Shown here piece after piece: positions 17,196-25,012 of a stretch of 64,000 bases of DNA. Location of the stretch: assembly GCF_014199415.1 (NCBI RefSeq), contig NZ_JACIJN010000002.1:372001-436000 (forward strand), written 5' to 3'. The stretch's first letter is position 1. The number at the start of each line of letters is the position of its first letter. The position numbers and the translations under genes were made by a program. The DNA is from Sphingomonas endophytica. Lineage in GTDB: Bacteria > Pseudomonadota > Alphaproteobacteria > Sphingomonadales > Sphingomonadaceae. The notes under the pieces were generated by a model that made no database searches, had not been told where the DNA came from, and saw nothing but the letters and a program-made list of their open reading frames with translations.

Positions 17196-18198
17196 GTGCT
17201 GATATCCTGGCCATAGCGGCCTGACTATTGCGACGGGCGGTCAGGTACTTCATTGCCATCTGATAAGTCCGGTGACCGATCACCGAGGTGATCTCACCCA
17301 CGGTGCAGCCCGCTTCCTCCAGCATGCCGGCAGCCGCGTAGCGCAGCCCGTGGGATGATCGCGCGGGCATGCCGTCGATCGCGGCGCATTGGTCGCTGAT
17401 CGCCTTGCGAAGCGCGTTGGCGGTGTAGGGGCGACCCTTCGCCGACTTGCAGATCCGACCGCGGCGTATTTTGACCGGGTCGAGCAGCGCGGCGAGGTTC
17501 GGGTGCACCGCCACCTCCAGCATCTCGTCGGTCTTCGACTGGCGAACGCGCACGAAGCGGCCTTGATATTGCGTCCACTCCATCGAAGCGACGTCCTCCA
17601 CCCGCTGGCCAGTGTAGAGCATCAGCGTCACGGCCATGCGAAGATGTGCCGGCGCATGGGCGAGGAACAGCGCGATCTCGCTGTCCGACCATGGCGTGAT
17701 CGTTTTGGCGCGCACCTTGAGTCGCTTGATTTTCGCGGCCGGGTTGTGGCCTTCCTTGACGAGGTTTTCCTCGCCCGCCCAACTGTAGAGCCGGCTGACC
17801 ATCTGCTTGACCTTATGCGCCTTGCGCGGTGTTGCGGCGAGATCGTCGCGTATCGCCTTCACCATCGCCTGCGTCACCAGCCGATAAGGCGCGTCGCCCA
17901 GCTCGTCCTTGAGCAGGTCGAGCGTGTACTCATAGTCCTTCTGCGTCGTCGGTCGCAGCGCCTTGAACTCGGCGCTGAGACGATAGGCGGCGATCAGCGA
18001 GGCGAAGGAGCCCTCCGCCGCCTTGCTGGGCGCTGGTGCCTGTGACAGCTCCAGCAGCCGCGCATATTCCTTCTGGAACGCCACCTCGCCGGGCTTGCCG
18101 GGAAGCGCGGTGTGCAACTGACCCCGGCGGAAGCGCCAGTATTCGCGGCCGCTCGGTTTGCGGATCACGTAGGTGTAGGGAACGTCAGCCACGGGCAC
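17170..18198 (-). CDS. Prophage integrase (tyrosine recombinase)
   Basis: The 342-residue protein (GTG 18198; GTG 18192 also possible) starts VPVADVPYTYVIRKPSGREYW. A SAM-like core-binding domain is at about 85-170, then the catalytic domain: Arg in LYTGQRVEDVASM, Lys in RQSKTDEMLEV, box SHGLRYAAAGMLEEAG, His in VIGHRTYQMA and the Tyr nucleophile in MKYLTAR. It should catalyse integration at the tRNA-Cys core next to it. It overlaps the upstream xis-like gene by 14 bases and ends the leftward operon. Confidence 0.93.
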   Translation of the reverse strand: MPVADVPYTYVIRKPSGREYWRFRRGQLHTALPGKPGEVAFQKEYARLLELSQAPAPSKAAEGSFASLIAAYRLSAEFKALRPTTQKDYEYTLDLLKDELGDAPYRLVTQAMVKAIRDDLAATPRKAHKVKQMVSRLYSWAGEENLVKEGHNPAAKIKRLKVRAKTITPWSDSEIALFLAHAPAHLRMAVTLMLYTGQRVEDVASMEWTQYQGRFVRVRQSKTDEMLEVAVHPNLAALLDPVKIRRGRICKSAKGRPYTANALRKAISDQCAAIDGMPARSSHGLRYAAAGMLEEAGCTVGEITSVIGHRTYQMAMKYLTARRNSQAAMARISALTAGNPNS

Positions 18199-18481
18199 GT
18201 CTCTTGTCCATCCACCGCTTCTCGAAAGCAGCAGCTTCTTCTTCTTCTTCGCGCTCGTCCAGAGGCTGGCCGTCGAGGCGATCCGCCCAGCGATCGAGAT
18301 CGCGGATATCGTAAAGTACGCGGCGACCATGGCGCTTCGGCTCCGGCCCGGCCGCCCGAAGCGTGGACATGCTGAGCGACAGATATTGTGCGGCAAGCTC
18401 GACCGACAGCAGCCGCGGCCATGCGGTCACGATCGAGCGGTGTGGCAGGCTTTCGCCTGATGTGTGCGACGCATGCCTCAT
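18185..18481 (-). CDS. Excisionase-like winged-helix DNA-binding protein
   Basis: The 98-residue protein contains a MerR/Xis-type helix-turn-helix (LLSVELAAQYLSLSMSTLRA, then RRVLYDIRDLDRWADRLD), the layout of AlpA/excisionase proteins. A Glu-rich segment follows. It overlaps the int start, as is common for xis-int pairs, and probably directs excision. Confidence 0.75.
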   Translation of the reverse strand: MRHASHTSGESLPHRSIVTAWPRLLSVELAAQYLSLSMSTLRAAGPEPKRHGRRVLYDIRDLDRWADRLDGQPLDEREEEEEAAAFEKRWMDKRRARG

Positions 18482-18810
18482 ATCGGGTCGAAGCCCAGCG
18501 CGTAGCGGCGGTCGACATAGGCAACGGTCGCCATGCGGCGGGCGTCCTGATCCTCTTGCCGCCAGCGGCGAATGAGCGTGTCGAGGTCGACGCTGGCGCG
18601 ATAGCCGCTCGTCGATCCCCCACGCGTCCCGTTACGCGTGAGGCGCGCCGCGATCATCAGCGGCGTCGCGACTCGACCGCGCACCGTCATCCGGTTGTTC
18701 CACGCGGCGCGATGCTGAGAGCAGCAGAACAGCTGTGTGTTCTGCTGAGGCACGAACGCTGCCTGACACTCCGGGCATATGCCGACAGCTGAGGCTTGTA
18801 ACACGCCCAT
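18478..18810 (-). CDS. Small zinc-ribbon phage protein
   Basis: The 110-residue protein begins with a Cys cluster (ICPECQAAFVPQQNTQLFCC) followed by QHRAAWNNR, typical of a small zinc-binding, probably nucleic-acid-binding protein. It overlaps xis by four bases (ATGA). Function is unknown; it may act in early regulation or recombination. Confidence 0.6.
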   Translation of the reverse strand: MGVLQASAVGICPECQAAFVPQQNTQLFCCSQHRAAWNNRMTVRGRVATPLMIAARLTRNGTRGGSTSGYRASVDLDTLIRRWRQEDQDARRMATVAYVDRRYALGFDPI

Positions 18811-19325
18811 CAGCCGACCCGCGCCAGTGGCGGAAGCGAGAGGCCGAGCGCCTGATAGAAGGGCTCATCCTCAGGATCGGGAACGTAGCGCTGCGAGGGC
18901 GTGCGGCGGGCGATAAGCCCATAGTGGATGATCGGCGGCCAGCAGGCGTCTGGCGCATCCTGATGCCACAGCAACGCCTCTGCCAGTAGCTTGCGTTCGC
19001 GGTGCTCGGCGTCGGCCGGCGCAGCGGCGGCGCGGCGCTGCTCCCACGCGACCGTGTCACGCAGTTGTCGGAGCAGTTCCGCTTGAAGTGCGCCGAATGG
19101 GCGGGTGTGCGGAACGCTGGCAGGAAAGGGCGGGACGAGCGGGTCGATTGCCCAGCGCCACTGGGCGACCAGCGCCGAGGCGATGGCGACCTGGTGCGAA
19201 GCCTCGACCTTCGTCATCTGCCCGGCGGCGACGCGGCGGCTGTAACCCTGCTCGCGTTCGCGCAGCAGCCGAAGCGCTGCCCAGCCGCAGTAGGGCAAGT
19301 CGTTGGTGAAGGGCAGGTCAGGCAT
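18810..19325 (-). CDS. Phage protein of unknown function (171 residues)
   Basis: The protein begins MPDLPFTNDLPYCGWAALRLL and is rich in Trp, Arg and Ala, with an internal PHTRPFGALQAELLRQLRD helix. No motif is recognised. It shares one base with the next gene and overlaps the previous by 8, so it belongs to the leftward int operon. Confidence 0.6.
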   Translation of the reverse strand: MPDLPFTNDLPYCGWAALRLLREREQGYSRRVAAGQMTKVEASHQVAIASALVAQWRWAIDPLVPPFPASVPHTRPFGALQAELLRQLRDTVAWEQRRAAAAPADAEHRERKLLAEALLWHQDAPDACWPPIIHYGLIARRTPSQRYVPDPEDEPFYQALGLSLPPLARVG

Positions 19326-19809
19326 CGGACCTCGTTCCGCTGCCCGCGCTTTGCTGGCGCGGCTTGGTGAGGAGCGCGCGGATGCGAGCCGCAGTGTCGC
19401 GCTTGATGTTGTCCCAAACAGAACGGTTCAGCCAGTCGCGGTTAGGGTCGTTGAAGCCTTCCGCCATTTGCGCGCACCGCTCGACCGTAACCGCGTCCAG
19501 CCCCTGCGGAGAGAGGGCGGCAATAGCGTGACGCTCGATCGTGCGTGCTGCCGCGCCGCTGGCGGTGCGGCAATCGTCTTTTCCGTCAGGATCGCCCATG
19601 TGCTGCGCGTATGCCTCCTGCGCCGCGCGCTCGGCTGCAACGGCCCATGCGGCCGGTTTGTCATCGTCCCGTTCCACTTTCTCGGGCGCGCGTGGTGGGG
19701 CAACGAACGCATCGAGCATCTCGGCCGCTCGATCGAGGTAGCCCGCGTCCCGGAGTGCTTGGGCCGGCGTGTTGCGGAGCGCCTCGGCCATTTGCCGCGG
19801 GTTCACCAC
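19318..19809 (-). CDS. Phage protein of unknown function (163 residues)
   Basis: The open frame starts with GTG 19809 (or 19806) and reads NPRQMAEALRNTPAQALRDAGYL, mostly helical and charged. It has a repeated AERAAQEAYAQHM / AAARTIERHAIAAL pattern. No known domain is seen. Overlaps of 7-8 bases on both sides place it in the leftward operon. Confidence 0.6.
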   Translation of the reverse strand: MVNPRQMAEALRNTPAQALRDAGYLDRAAEMLDAFVAPPRAPEKVERDDDKPAAWAVAAERAAQEAYAQHMGDPDGKDDCRTASGAAARTIERHAIAALSPQGLDAVTVERCAQMAEGFNDPNRDWLNRSVWDNIKRDTAARIRALLTKPRQQSAGSGTRSDA

Positions 19810-19964
19810 AACAGTCCCCGCGCAGCGGCAACGACGAAGTGCGCTACGAAATAGACGACTCCGACCGCGACGTGGATGAGGCAGGCGCCCTCAGTCCAGT
19901 CCCTCTGTTCATCCGCTTGGGGCAGCAGGACCGGCGGAATGATTGGATTGTCGTCTTGAGGCAT
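19803..19964 (-). CDS. Small single-pass membrane protein, first gene of leftward operon
   Basis: The 53-residue protein starts MPQDDNPIIPPVLLPQ and has one membrane helix (LIHVAVGVVYFVAHFVVAA). ATG 19964 is chosen because GGGAGCTGCGC precedes it. Two repressor-type operators (19989-20036) lie directly upstream, so the leftward operon is probably under CI control. Confidence 0.6.
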   Translation of the reverse strand: MPQDDNPIIPPVLLPQADEQRDWTEGACLIHVAVGVVYFVAHFVVAAARGLLW

Positions 19965-19988
19965 GCGCAGCTCCCTTCGAGCTGCAAA

Positions 19989-20036
19989 TGCCATAATGGC
20001 ATATTTTGTCGCAAGCACAAAAATGCCATTGCGGCA
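19989..20036. promoter_or_regulatory. Two operator palindromes upstream of the leftward operon
   Basis: TGCCATAATGGCA (19989-20001) and TGCCATTGCGGCA (20024-20036) fit the consensus TGCCRTNNYGGCA, which is also found three times between repressor and cro. The first is identical to the site at 20903-20915. They lie between the divergent genes at 19964 and 20106. Confidence 0.75.
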
Positions 20037-20105
20037 TCTTCAATGTCGCTTGCGTTCTTGTTCTATGTATGTTTCACCCCCGCAACGATGTTCGTGAGAG
20101 GTAGA

Positions 20106-20492
20106 ATGTCCATCGTCGTTCATTGGTGTCGTGCAACGTGCCTCGGCGTTCCATGCGGACCGTGGCGATTTGGATACGGCGGGGCTCGCCGCGACCTTAT
20201 TGCGCGGGACTTAGGCTCGTACGACGAATATGGCTGCTTTTACACCACCGTACCCGGCGGCATGGAGGTCCGCAGCGAGCGGGTAAGTCTGGAGGAAGCA
20301 GCGGCGTTAGCGCGAACGGTGAAGGGCAATCACGCGGCCGAGCACCGTAAACGGCTGGCCGTCGCCAATGGCGATCGTGGTATGCACAGGATTCGAGGAT
20401 CGCGGCTCAAGTCGCGCGGGGTCAGCCTCGAACTGCTTGAACGTGGCTTCTCCGTCGCCATTCAACACGACGAACAAGCGTCCGGGGAATAA
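20106..20492 (+). CDS. Possible phage protein, convergent with the repressor gene
   Basis: The ATG at 20106 has a GAGAGG site. The frame reads MSIVVHWCRATCLGVPCGPW and continues with RDLGSYDEYGCFYTTVPGGME and a polar helix (LEEAAALARTVKGNH) that looks coding. Its last 186 bases run antisense through the 3' part of the repressor gene, where the translation looks like a shadow. It could be a short real gene with an overlapping end; function is unknown. Confidence 0.4.
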   Translation: MSIVVHWCRATCLGVPCGPWRFGYGGARRDLIARDLGSYDEYGCFYTTVPGGMEVRSERVSLEEAAALARTVKGNHAAEHRKRLAVANGDRGMHRIRGSRLKSRGVSLELLERGFSVAIQHDEQASGE

Positions 20493-20879
20493 TGCCTTGT
20501 CGTCAACGTCCACTAGGACGATGCCGCCATCTTCGATTTCCAGATCCATCGAGTCGCCCTGAACCCGAAGGGCAATCGTGTTCTGGGGCATGTCGTCCGG
20601 CACCGGCAATCGCCCGAGCGGGCGCTCAATCGCTTCGCGCCATGCACCCGCCGCAACCTGCCCGATGATCGGAAGGAATCGCACGGGGTCACCCGTCAAC
20701 GGCGGTGCGCTCGGCATGCCCAGCCATGCTTCGACCTTGAGCATCTCGTCGTGCTTGAACGGGCGTTTGCCGGTTAGCCGCTTGGATACAGCAGTGGGAT
20801 CGATGCCGAGCAACTCGGCGAGGTCAGCCTGATTAAGGCCGCGTTCCTTCATGGCCTGACGGATGGCGCTGATTTCCAT
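20307..20879 (-). CDS. CI-like repressor, HTH plus S24/LexA-type domain
   Basis: The 190-residue protein has an N-terminal XRE-type HTH (IRQAMKERGLNQADLAELLGIDPTAVSKRLTG). A C-terminal peptidase-S24-like domain follows, with the Ser region RVQGDSMDLEIEDGG and VLVDVDD...GRLFVVLNGD. It should hold the lysogenic state and be cleaved or dissociated on SOS induction. Its promoter region is shared with the divergent Cro-like gene and holds three operators. The likely cleavage site lies before QVAAGAWRE, an Ala-Gly pair. Confidence 0.9.
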   Translation of the reverse strand: MEISAIRQAMKERGLNQADLAELLGIDPTAVSKRLTGKRPFKHDEMLKVEAWLGMPSAPPLTGDPVRFLPIIGQVAAGAWREAIERPLGRLPVPDDMPQNTIALRVQGDSMDLEIEDGGIVLVDVDDKALFPGRLFVVLNGDGEATFKQFEADPARLEPRSSNPVHTTIAIGDGQPFTVLGRVIALHRSR

Positions 20880-20902
20880 GACCACGCGTAAGGCCCGATC
20901 TC

Positions 20903-20964
20903 TGCCATAATGGCAAATGCCGTTGCGGCACTTTTGAGCTTGCGATCTACATGCCATCTTGGCA
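20903..20964. promoter_or_regulatory. CI/Cro operator region with three palindromes
   Basis: TGCCATAATGGCA (20903-20915), TGCCGTTGCGGCA (20918-20930) and TGCCATCTTGGCA (20952-20964) lie in the 96-bp gap between the divergent repressor and cro-like genes. The tripartite arrangement recalls the right operator of lambdoid phages. Together with the two distant sites the consensus is TGCCRTNNYGGCA. Confidence 0.85.
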
Positions 20965-20975
20965 TCTGAGCGCTT

Positions 20976-21284
20976 ATGTCCACTTTTGCATCTGCTCTTA
21001 TCGACGCGCTGGGGGGCACGGCCAAGGTCGCCAGTTTGGCTGAGACGCCCATGTCCACGGTGCACAACATGCGCCGACGGCTGACGGAGTCGCGTCTCAA
21101 TCACCTGCGCCGCATCGCTGAGGACGCAGGTCTGGGCAGCCAAGTCATGGCACTCGCGGCTGATCATGGCGTTATGCTCAAGCCCCTACGATCTGACGTC
21201 GGACACCAGGCAGGTGGTACATGTAACGGGGGCGAAGCGTCATCCGGAACTCCAGCGGAGATTTCCAGCGGAGGGGCGGCATGA
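20976..21284 (+). CDS. Cro-like regulator
   Basis: The 102-residue protein begins MSTFASALIDALGGTAKVASL. It carries a small HTH (LGGTAKVASLAETPMSTVHNMRR), like Cro/YdaS-type anti-repressors, and a Gly/Ser-rich tail. It starts just after the operator cluster, divergent from the CI-like gene. It overlaps the next gene by four bases (ATGA). Confidence 0.7.
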   Translation: MSTFASALIDALGGTAKVASLAETPMSTVHNMRRRLTESRLNHLRRIAEDAGLGSQVMALAADHGVMLKPLRSDVGHQAGGTCNGGEASSGTPAEISSGGAA

Positions 21285-21751
21285 CGCCTCGCGAGCATCA
21301 CCTCAAGCAATCTTTCGAGGCGCTGATCGAAGCGGTCGGCGGGGTCGAGGCAGCGGCCTTATTCTGTCGTGTCGGCAAATCGACTCTCCAGACCTACTAT
21401 TCCAAGGTGCACCCGAAGGCGTTCCCGCCGCTCGACGTGATCGTCGCGCTGGAGCCGTTGGCGCGTGATCGCGTCGGTTACCCGACGATCACCAGCATCC
21501 TCTGTCGTCTGAACGGAGGCGTGTTCGTGCCGATCCCGGAAGTGCGCGCGACCGGCGCGGACTTGTGGGCGCTGCTGGCGCGCAAGGCAAAGGAGGGTGC
21601 GGAGGTCTCGGCGGCGATGTGTGAGGCGCTGAAAGACGGGCGCGTCGACGCCGGGGAAGCGCGCCGGGTGCGCGGTGAAATCGCCAAGCTCTTCGAGCTG
21701 CTGGCGCTGATGGATGCCGAGATGGCGATGATCGAGGGAGAAGCAGCGTGA
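21281..21751 (+). CDS. CII-like phage regulatory protein
   Basis: The 156-residue protein has an N-terminal HTH-type segment (FEALIEAVGGVEAAALFCRVGKSTLQTYYS) and a C-terminal helical part that may oligomerise (EARRVRGEIAKLFELLALMDAEMAMIEGEAA). Position after cro and the HTH suggest an activator comparable to CII, but the family is not certain. It overlaps the next gene by four bases. Confidence 0.55.
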   Translation: MTPREHHLKQSFEALIEAVGGVEAAALFCRVGKSTLQTYYSKVHPKAFPPLDVIVALEPLARDRVGYPTITSILCRLNGGVFVPIPEVRATGADLWALLARKAKEGAEVSAAMCEALKDGRVDAGEARRVRGEIAKLFELLALMDAEMAMIEGEAA

Positions 21752-22020
21752 AGATGCACCTTGGCGCGCGTGTGCCGAACGAAGGGGCGCGCAAGATCGC
21801 GCGGTCGATCGCTCGTGACTTCGGCGGTGATCTGGACCGGGCGGCGGCGCGGATGCGCACGTCGGCGACGTTCCTTCAGCGCATGATCGATGGGACGATG
21901 GAGCCGGGGTTCGCGACGGGCAATTTGCTGGCGCGTCTCTGCGGCGTCCGGGCGGGCGACTTCAATCGCCCTGCCGAGGCGGGCTGGTTCGACGGCGATG
22001 CCGCCCGGATGGCGGCCTGA
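21748..22020 (+). CDS. Small phage protein with HTH-like helices
   Basis: The 90-residue protein (KMHLGARVPNEGARKIARSI...) contains a helix pair DLDRAAARMRTSATFLQRMI that resembles a DNA-binding HTH. It is coupled to the upstream gene (ATGA overlap). Function is unknown. Confidence 0.55.
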   Translation: MKMHLGARVPNEGARKIARSIARDFGGDLDRAAARMRTSATFLQRMIDGTMEPGFATGNLLARLCGVRAGDFNRPAEAGWFDGDAARMAA

Positions 22021-22074
22021 CATGATGGTTTTCAAGATCACGGCGCAGGGTTTCCTCCCCTTCCTTGCGTCGTG

Positions 22075-22129
22075 CCGGCGGGGCGGCGGGGTTTTTCCCT
22101 GTTCCCCTATGTCGCCCCGCCGGGTTTTT
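22075..22129 (+). terminator. Terminator-like hairpin in the early operon
   Basis: CCGGCGGGGC (22075-22084) pairs perfectly with GCCCCGCCGG (22114-22123) and is followed by GTTTTTC. The loop is about 29 bases and itself GC-rich. It sits between two early genes, 6 bases before the ATG of the next, where an antitermination point would be expected. Confidence 0.5.
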
Positions 22130-22134
22130 CTGCG

Positions 22135-22656
22135 ATGACGGCCGCGGCTCAGGCGGTCGCCGGTGCGCGCACCGTTGCCGAGTTCGAGCAGTGGCTCGAC
22201 ACGTCGACGTTAGGGGCGTGCCTCGTCTACGCATGGGGGCCGTCGACGCAGCGTCGACAGGCGGTGTGGGCACATGCCGCAGAGGCCGGTCGCGAGGGAG
22301 TGGTGCGCCTGCATCATCGTCGCGCGGCCGATGGCGGGTGGGAATATGTGGCCGTGCGTACCAACCCGCCGATCACGGCACCGCGTGCGCCGGCCAGTCC
22401 TGCGGCCGGCGACGACGATCATCCGGCGCAGCGCATCCTGCGCGCGCTGCGGCGCGCGGCGAACTTCTCGCGTCCGTGCCCCAGCAATGCCGAACTGGCG
22501 CGCCAATGCGGGCTGCCCGACGCTGCTTCGGCGAGCTACCGCGTTCGACAGCTACGTGATCTCGGCCTGATTATCGTCAGCGAGCAGGGGCCGGGGCTGC
22601 CCCGCGTCGTCAGGATCGTGGCGAGCGGCAAGGTCACCGTCGGAGGGGTCGCATGA
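22135..22656 (+). CDS. Phage protein with C-terminal winged-helix segment
   Basis: The 173-residue protein (ATG 22135; an upstream start at 22072 would run through the hairpin) has an N-terminal part AEFEQWLDTSTLGACLVYAWGP. The C-terminal helix-turn-helix is SNAELARQCGLPDAASASYRVRQLRDLGLIIV. This resembles replication-module DNA-binding proteins of phages. It overlaps the next gene by four bases. Confidence 0.6.
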   Translation: MTAAAQAVAGARTVAEFEQWLDTSTLGACLVYAWGPSTQRRQAVWAHAAEAGREGVVRLHHRRAADGGWEYVAVRTNPPITAPRAPASPAAGDDDHPAQRILRALRRAANFSRPCPSNAELARQCGLPDAASASYRVRQLRDLGLIIVSEQGPGLPRVVRIVASGKVTVGGVA

Positions 22657-23204
22657 GCCGTCTGCTCGGAAGTGAACTCGCCGCGCTGCTGGACGAATAT
22701 TGCGGGCGGCATGGTATCACGCGCGCCGACTTCGCTGCGGCGTCGGGGATGGGCCTGCCTGCGGTGATGGAGATCGGCGCACGCGCGTTCCCAACGAAGC
22801 GGATCGCCACGCTGGTGCGCGACTTCATCGACGCGCATCCGGCCGGGATCGACGAAGCGCCCGGCGTGCTGGGTGGCGGGGTTTATGGCGGTGCGGCGGC
22901 GGTCGCGAAGGCGAGGGCGCGCACGCAGCAGACACCGGTGGTTCCTGCCAGCCCGGCGGCAAAGCGCGAGCCAGCACCTGTCCGGCGGATCAGCCCGGAA
23001 TATCGCGCACGTCTTCGCGACGCATCACCATCGGAAACGATCGCGACCGCACTGGTGGAAACGCCCGCCGATCTGATCGCGACGGTGCGGCGGCGCTGGC
23101 CGGATCAGTGGCACCAGATTGTTGAGCGTGCGCGGAAGGCGGGAACGCTGCCCGGTGCAATGCTCGCGCAAGTCATCGAGCGCGGACTTGAGGCTGGCAG
23201 GTGA
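22653..23204 (+). CDS. Phage protein of unknown function with N-terminal HTH-like part
   Basis: The 183-residue protein begins MSRLLGSELAALLDEYCGRH and continues with GITRADFAAASGMGLPAVMEIG, which looks like a short HTH. A low-complexity linker (about 75-110) and a basic helical C-terminus follow. It is coupled by ATGA to the gene before and by GTGA to the methyltransferase. Confidence 0.55.
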   Translation: MSRLLGSELAALLDEYCGRHGITRADFAAASGMGLPAVMEIGARAFPTKRIATLVRDFIDAHPAGIDEAPGVLGGGVYGGAAAVAKARARTQQTPVVPASPAAKREPAPVRRISPEYRARLRDASPSETIATALVETPADLIATVRRRWPDQWHQIVERARKAGTLPGAMLAQVIERGLEAGR

Positions 23205-23806
23205 GCAAGGTGCCGTCCAGCGCCGCTGGCCGTGCCTTCTCGCGCGCGCAGACGGATGATCCTGCCAACCGGGAGGCGCACGATTTTTATCCAACGCATC
23301 CGGCGGCAACGCGGGCGCTATTAACCGTCGAACAGTTTGATGGCCCGATCTGGGAGCCTGCCTGCGGTGACGGTGCCATGTCGCGCGTGCTGATTGATGC
23401 GGGTCACGATGTCGTGTCGACGGACCTGATCGATCGCGGCTATGGGGAGGGCGGACGCGATTTCCTGATGGAGTGGTCGCCGCGGGCACCGCACATCGTG
23501 ACAAACCCGCCGTTCCGCTGGGCGCGAGAGTTCGGGGACCGGGCGTTGCTGCTGACCCGTTCGCCGGGCGGCAAGGTGGCGCTATTCCTGCGGCTGGCCT
23601 TTCTTGAGGGCATCGAACGGCAGCGGTGGTTTGCGAATACGCCGCTGGCACGGGTGTGGGTCATGTCGCGACGCGTGCCCTTCGCGCGAGGGCGGGCGGT
23701 TGAGGCAGGTGAAGGTGCGGGCGTCATTGCCTTCGCATGGTTCGTCTGGGAACATGGCCATCAAGGTTCGCCGCAGCTGGGCTGGCTCGATTGGAAAGCG
23801 GCCTGA
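23201..23806 (+). CDS. Phage DNA methyltransferase (amino-methyltransferase type)
   Basis: The 201-residue protein has SAM motif I in IWEPACGDGAMSRVLIDAG (about 48-66) and the catalytic NPPF motif in HIVTNPPFRWARE, as in N6-adenine/N4-cytosine methylases. It has no restriction partner, so it is an orphan methylase, probably for self-protection against host restriction or for control of replication. GTG start overlaps the previous stop. Confidence 0.8.
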   Translation: MSKVPSSAAGRAFSRAQTDDPANREAHDFYPTHPAATRALLTVEQFDGPIWEPACGDGAMSRVLIDAGHDVVSTDLIDRGYGEGGRDFLMEWSPRAPHIVTNPPFRWAREFGDRALLLTRSPGGKVALFLRLAFLEGIERQRWFANTPLARVWVMSRRVPFARGRAVEAGEGAGVIAFAWFVWEHGHQGSPQLGWLDWKAA

Positions 23807-23809
23807 TCC

Positions 23810-25012
23810 GTGCCGCTGTACCAGTCTCGAATCGACGCAATCCGCGCAAGGGTCGACATCGCCGACGTGATCGGCGCGGTCGTGAAGCTCGGTCGTGGAG
23901 CCAAGCCGCGCGGCACGTGCCCGTTTCATGGCTCGAAGTCGGACAGCTTCGCGGTCGATCCCGCGCATGGCCGCGCACGTTGCTGGGGCTGCCAATGGTC
24001 GGGGGACGCCATCAAGTTCGTCTGCGACTTCTACGGACTGACGTTCCGCGAGGCGGTCGAGCGGCTGGAGGGCGAGCATGGCCTGAACGGCCTAAATGGC
24101 CTGACCGCCGCGCCGTTGCGGCGTCGCAAGGTCGAGCGCGTCCGGTCCGACGCGCCGACGGTCGACTCGACCACCTTTGGTCGCTTCCTGTGGGATCACG
24201 CGCGACCCGACTGCGACGCGGTGCGCACCTATTTGCTCGCCCGTGGCGTGCCGGCTCCCGTGCTGACCGATGATCGGCTGCGCGACCTGCGCTTCCTCGG
24301 CATGGCGCCGATCGCGGCGTGGCGCACCGATCGTCCGCCGTCGTCGATGCCGCAGGCACCCGCAATCGTCGCGCTGGTGCGCCGGGTCGGCTGCTGGACG
24401 CCGATCGGGGTGCATGTGACGTTCCTGCGGCCGGACCTCGGCGGCAAGATGGTGCGCCAGCGCGGCGACGGCACCGCCTATCCCGACCGCAAGATGCTCG
24501 GCGAAGTGCGCGGCGGCGCGGTGGTGCTGGGGCGCCCGCGCGACGTCGTGCCGTTGTTCGAGGGCGAGGGGCTGGAAACCACGCTGTCGGGGATGGCGCT
24601 CGGCGAAGCGACGGCCGATGCGTGCGGGCTGGCGGCGCTGAGCCTCGACAACATGCAGGGGCAGCTCGTGCTGGGCCGTAACAGCGCGTGGCCGCTGTAC
24701 GATCCGCGCGTCAATCCTGCTGCGCCGGGGGTCGCCTTCACACGCACTGGGCCGGTCACGGCGCTGATCGATGCCGACATGAAGCCGCTGCGTGGTCCGC
24801 GTGATCCGCGCACCGGGCAATTCCGCGGGGTGCCGGTGATCGAACGGCGACGCGGACCGATCGTCTGGCGCGCGGTGACGCAGGCGGAGCGGGCTGCGGT
24901 GTGCAGCGCGCTGGTCGTGCAATCGTGGCGCGCCGCGGGCTGCCATGCGCGTGCCGTGCGACCGCGCATGGGGCAGGATTTCAACGATGCGGTGCGGGAG
25001 GCCGGCACGTGA
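23810..25012 (+). CDS. CHC2 zinc-finger DNA primase with Toprim-like part
   Basis: The 400-residue protein starts at GTG 23810. It has a CHC2 finger (CPFHGSKSDSF ... ARCWGCQWSGDAIKF, residues about 38-70) after the helix SRIDAIRARVDIADVIG. The C-terminal half is Toprim-like, with VPLFEGEGLETTLSGMA and VTALIDADMKP as acidic motifs. It should make primers for phage DNA replication. It is coupled by GTGA to the next gene and lies before an SF3 helicase. Confidence 0.85.
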   Translation: MPLYQSRIDAIRARVDIADVIGAVVKLGRGAKPRGTCPFHGSKSDSFAVDPAHGRARCWGCQWSGDAIKFVCDFYGLTFREAVERLEGEHGLNGLNGLTAAPLRRRKVERVRSDAPTVDSTTFGRFLWDHARPDCDAVRTYLLARGVPAPVLTDDRLRDLRFLGMAPIAAWRTDRPPSSMPQAPAIVALVRRVGCWTPIGVHVTFLRPDLGGKMVRQRGDGTAYPDRKMLGEVRGGAVVLGRPRDVVPLFEGEGLETTLSGMALGEATADACGLAALSLDNMQGQLVLGRNSAWPLYDPRVNPAAPGVAFTRTGPVTALIDADMKPLRGPRDPRTGQFRGVPVIERRRGPIVWRAVTQAERAAVCSALVVQSWRAAGCHARAVRPRMGQDFNDAVREAGT

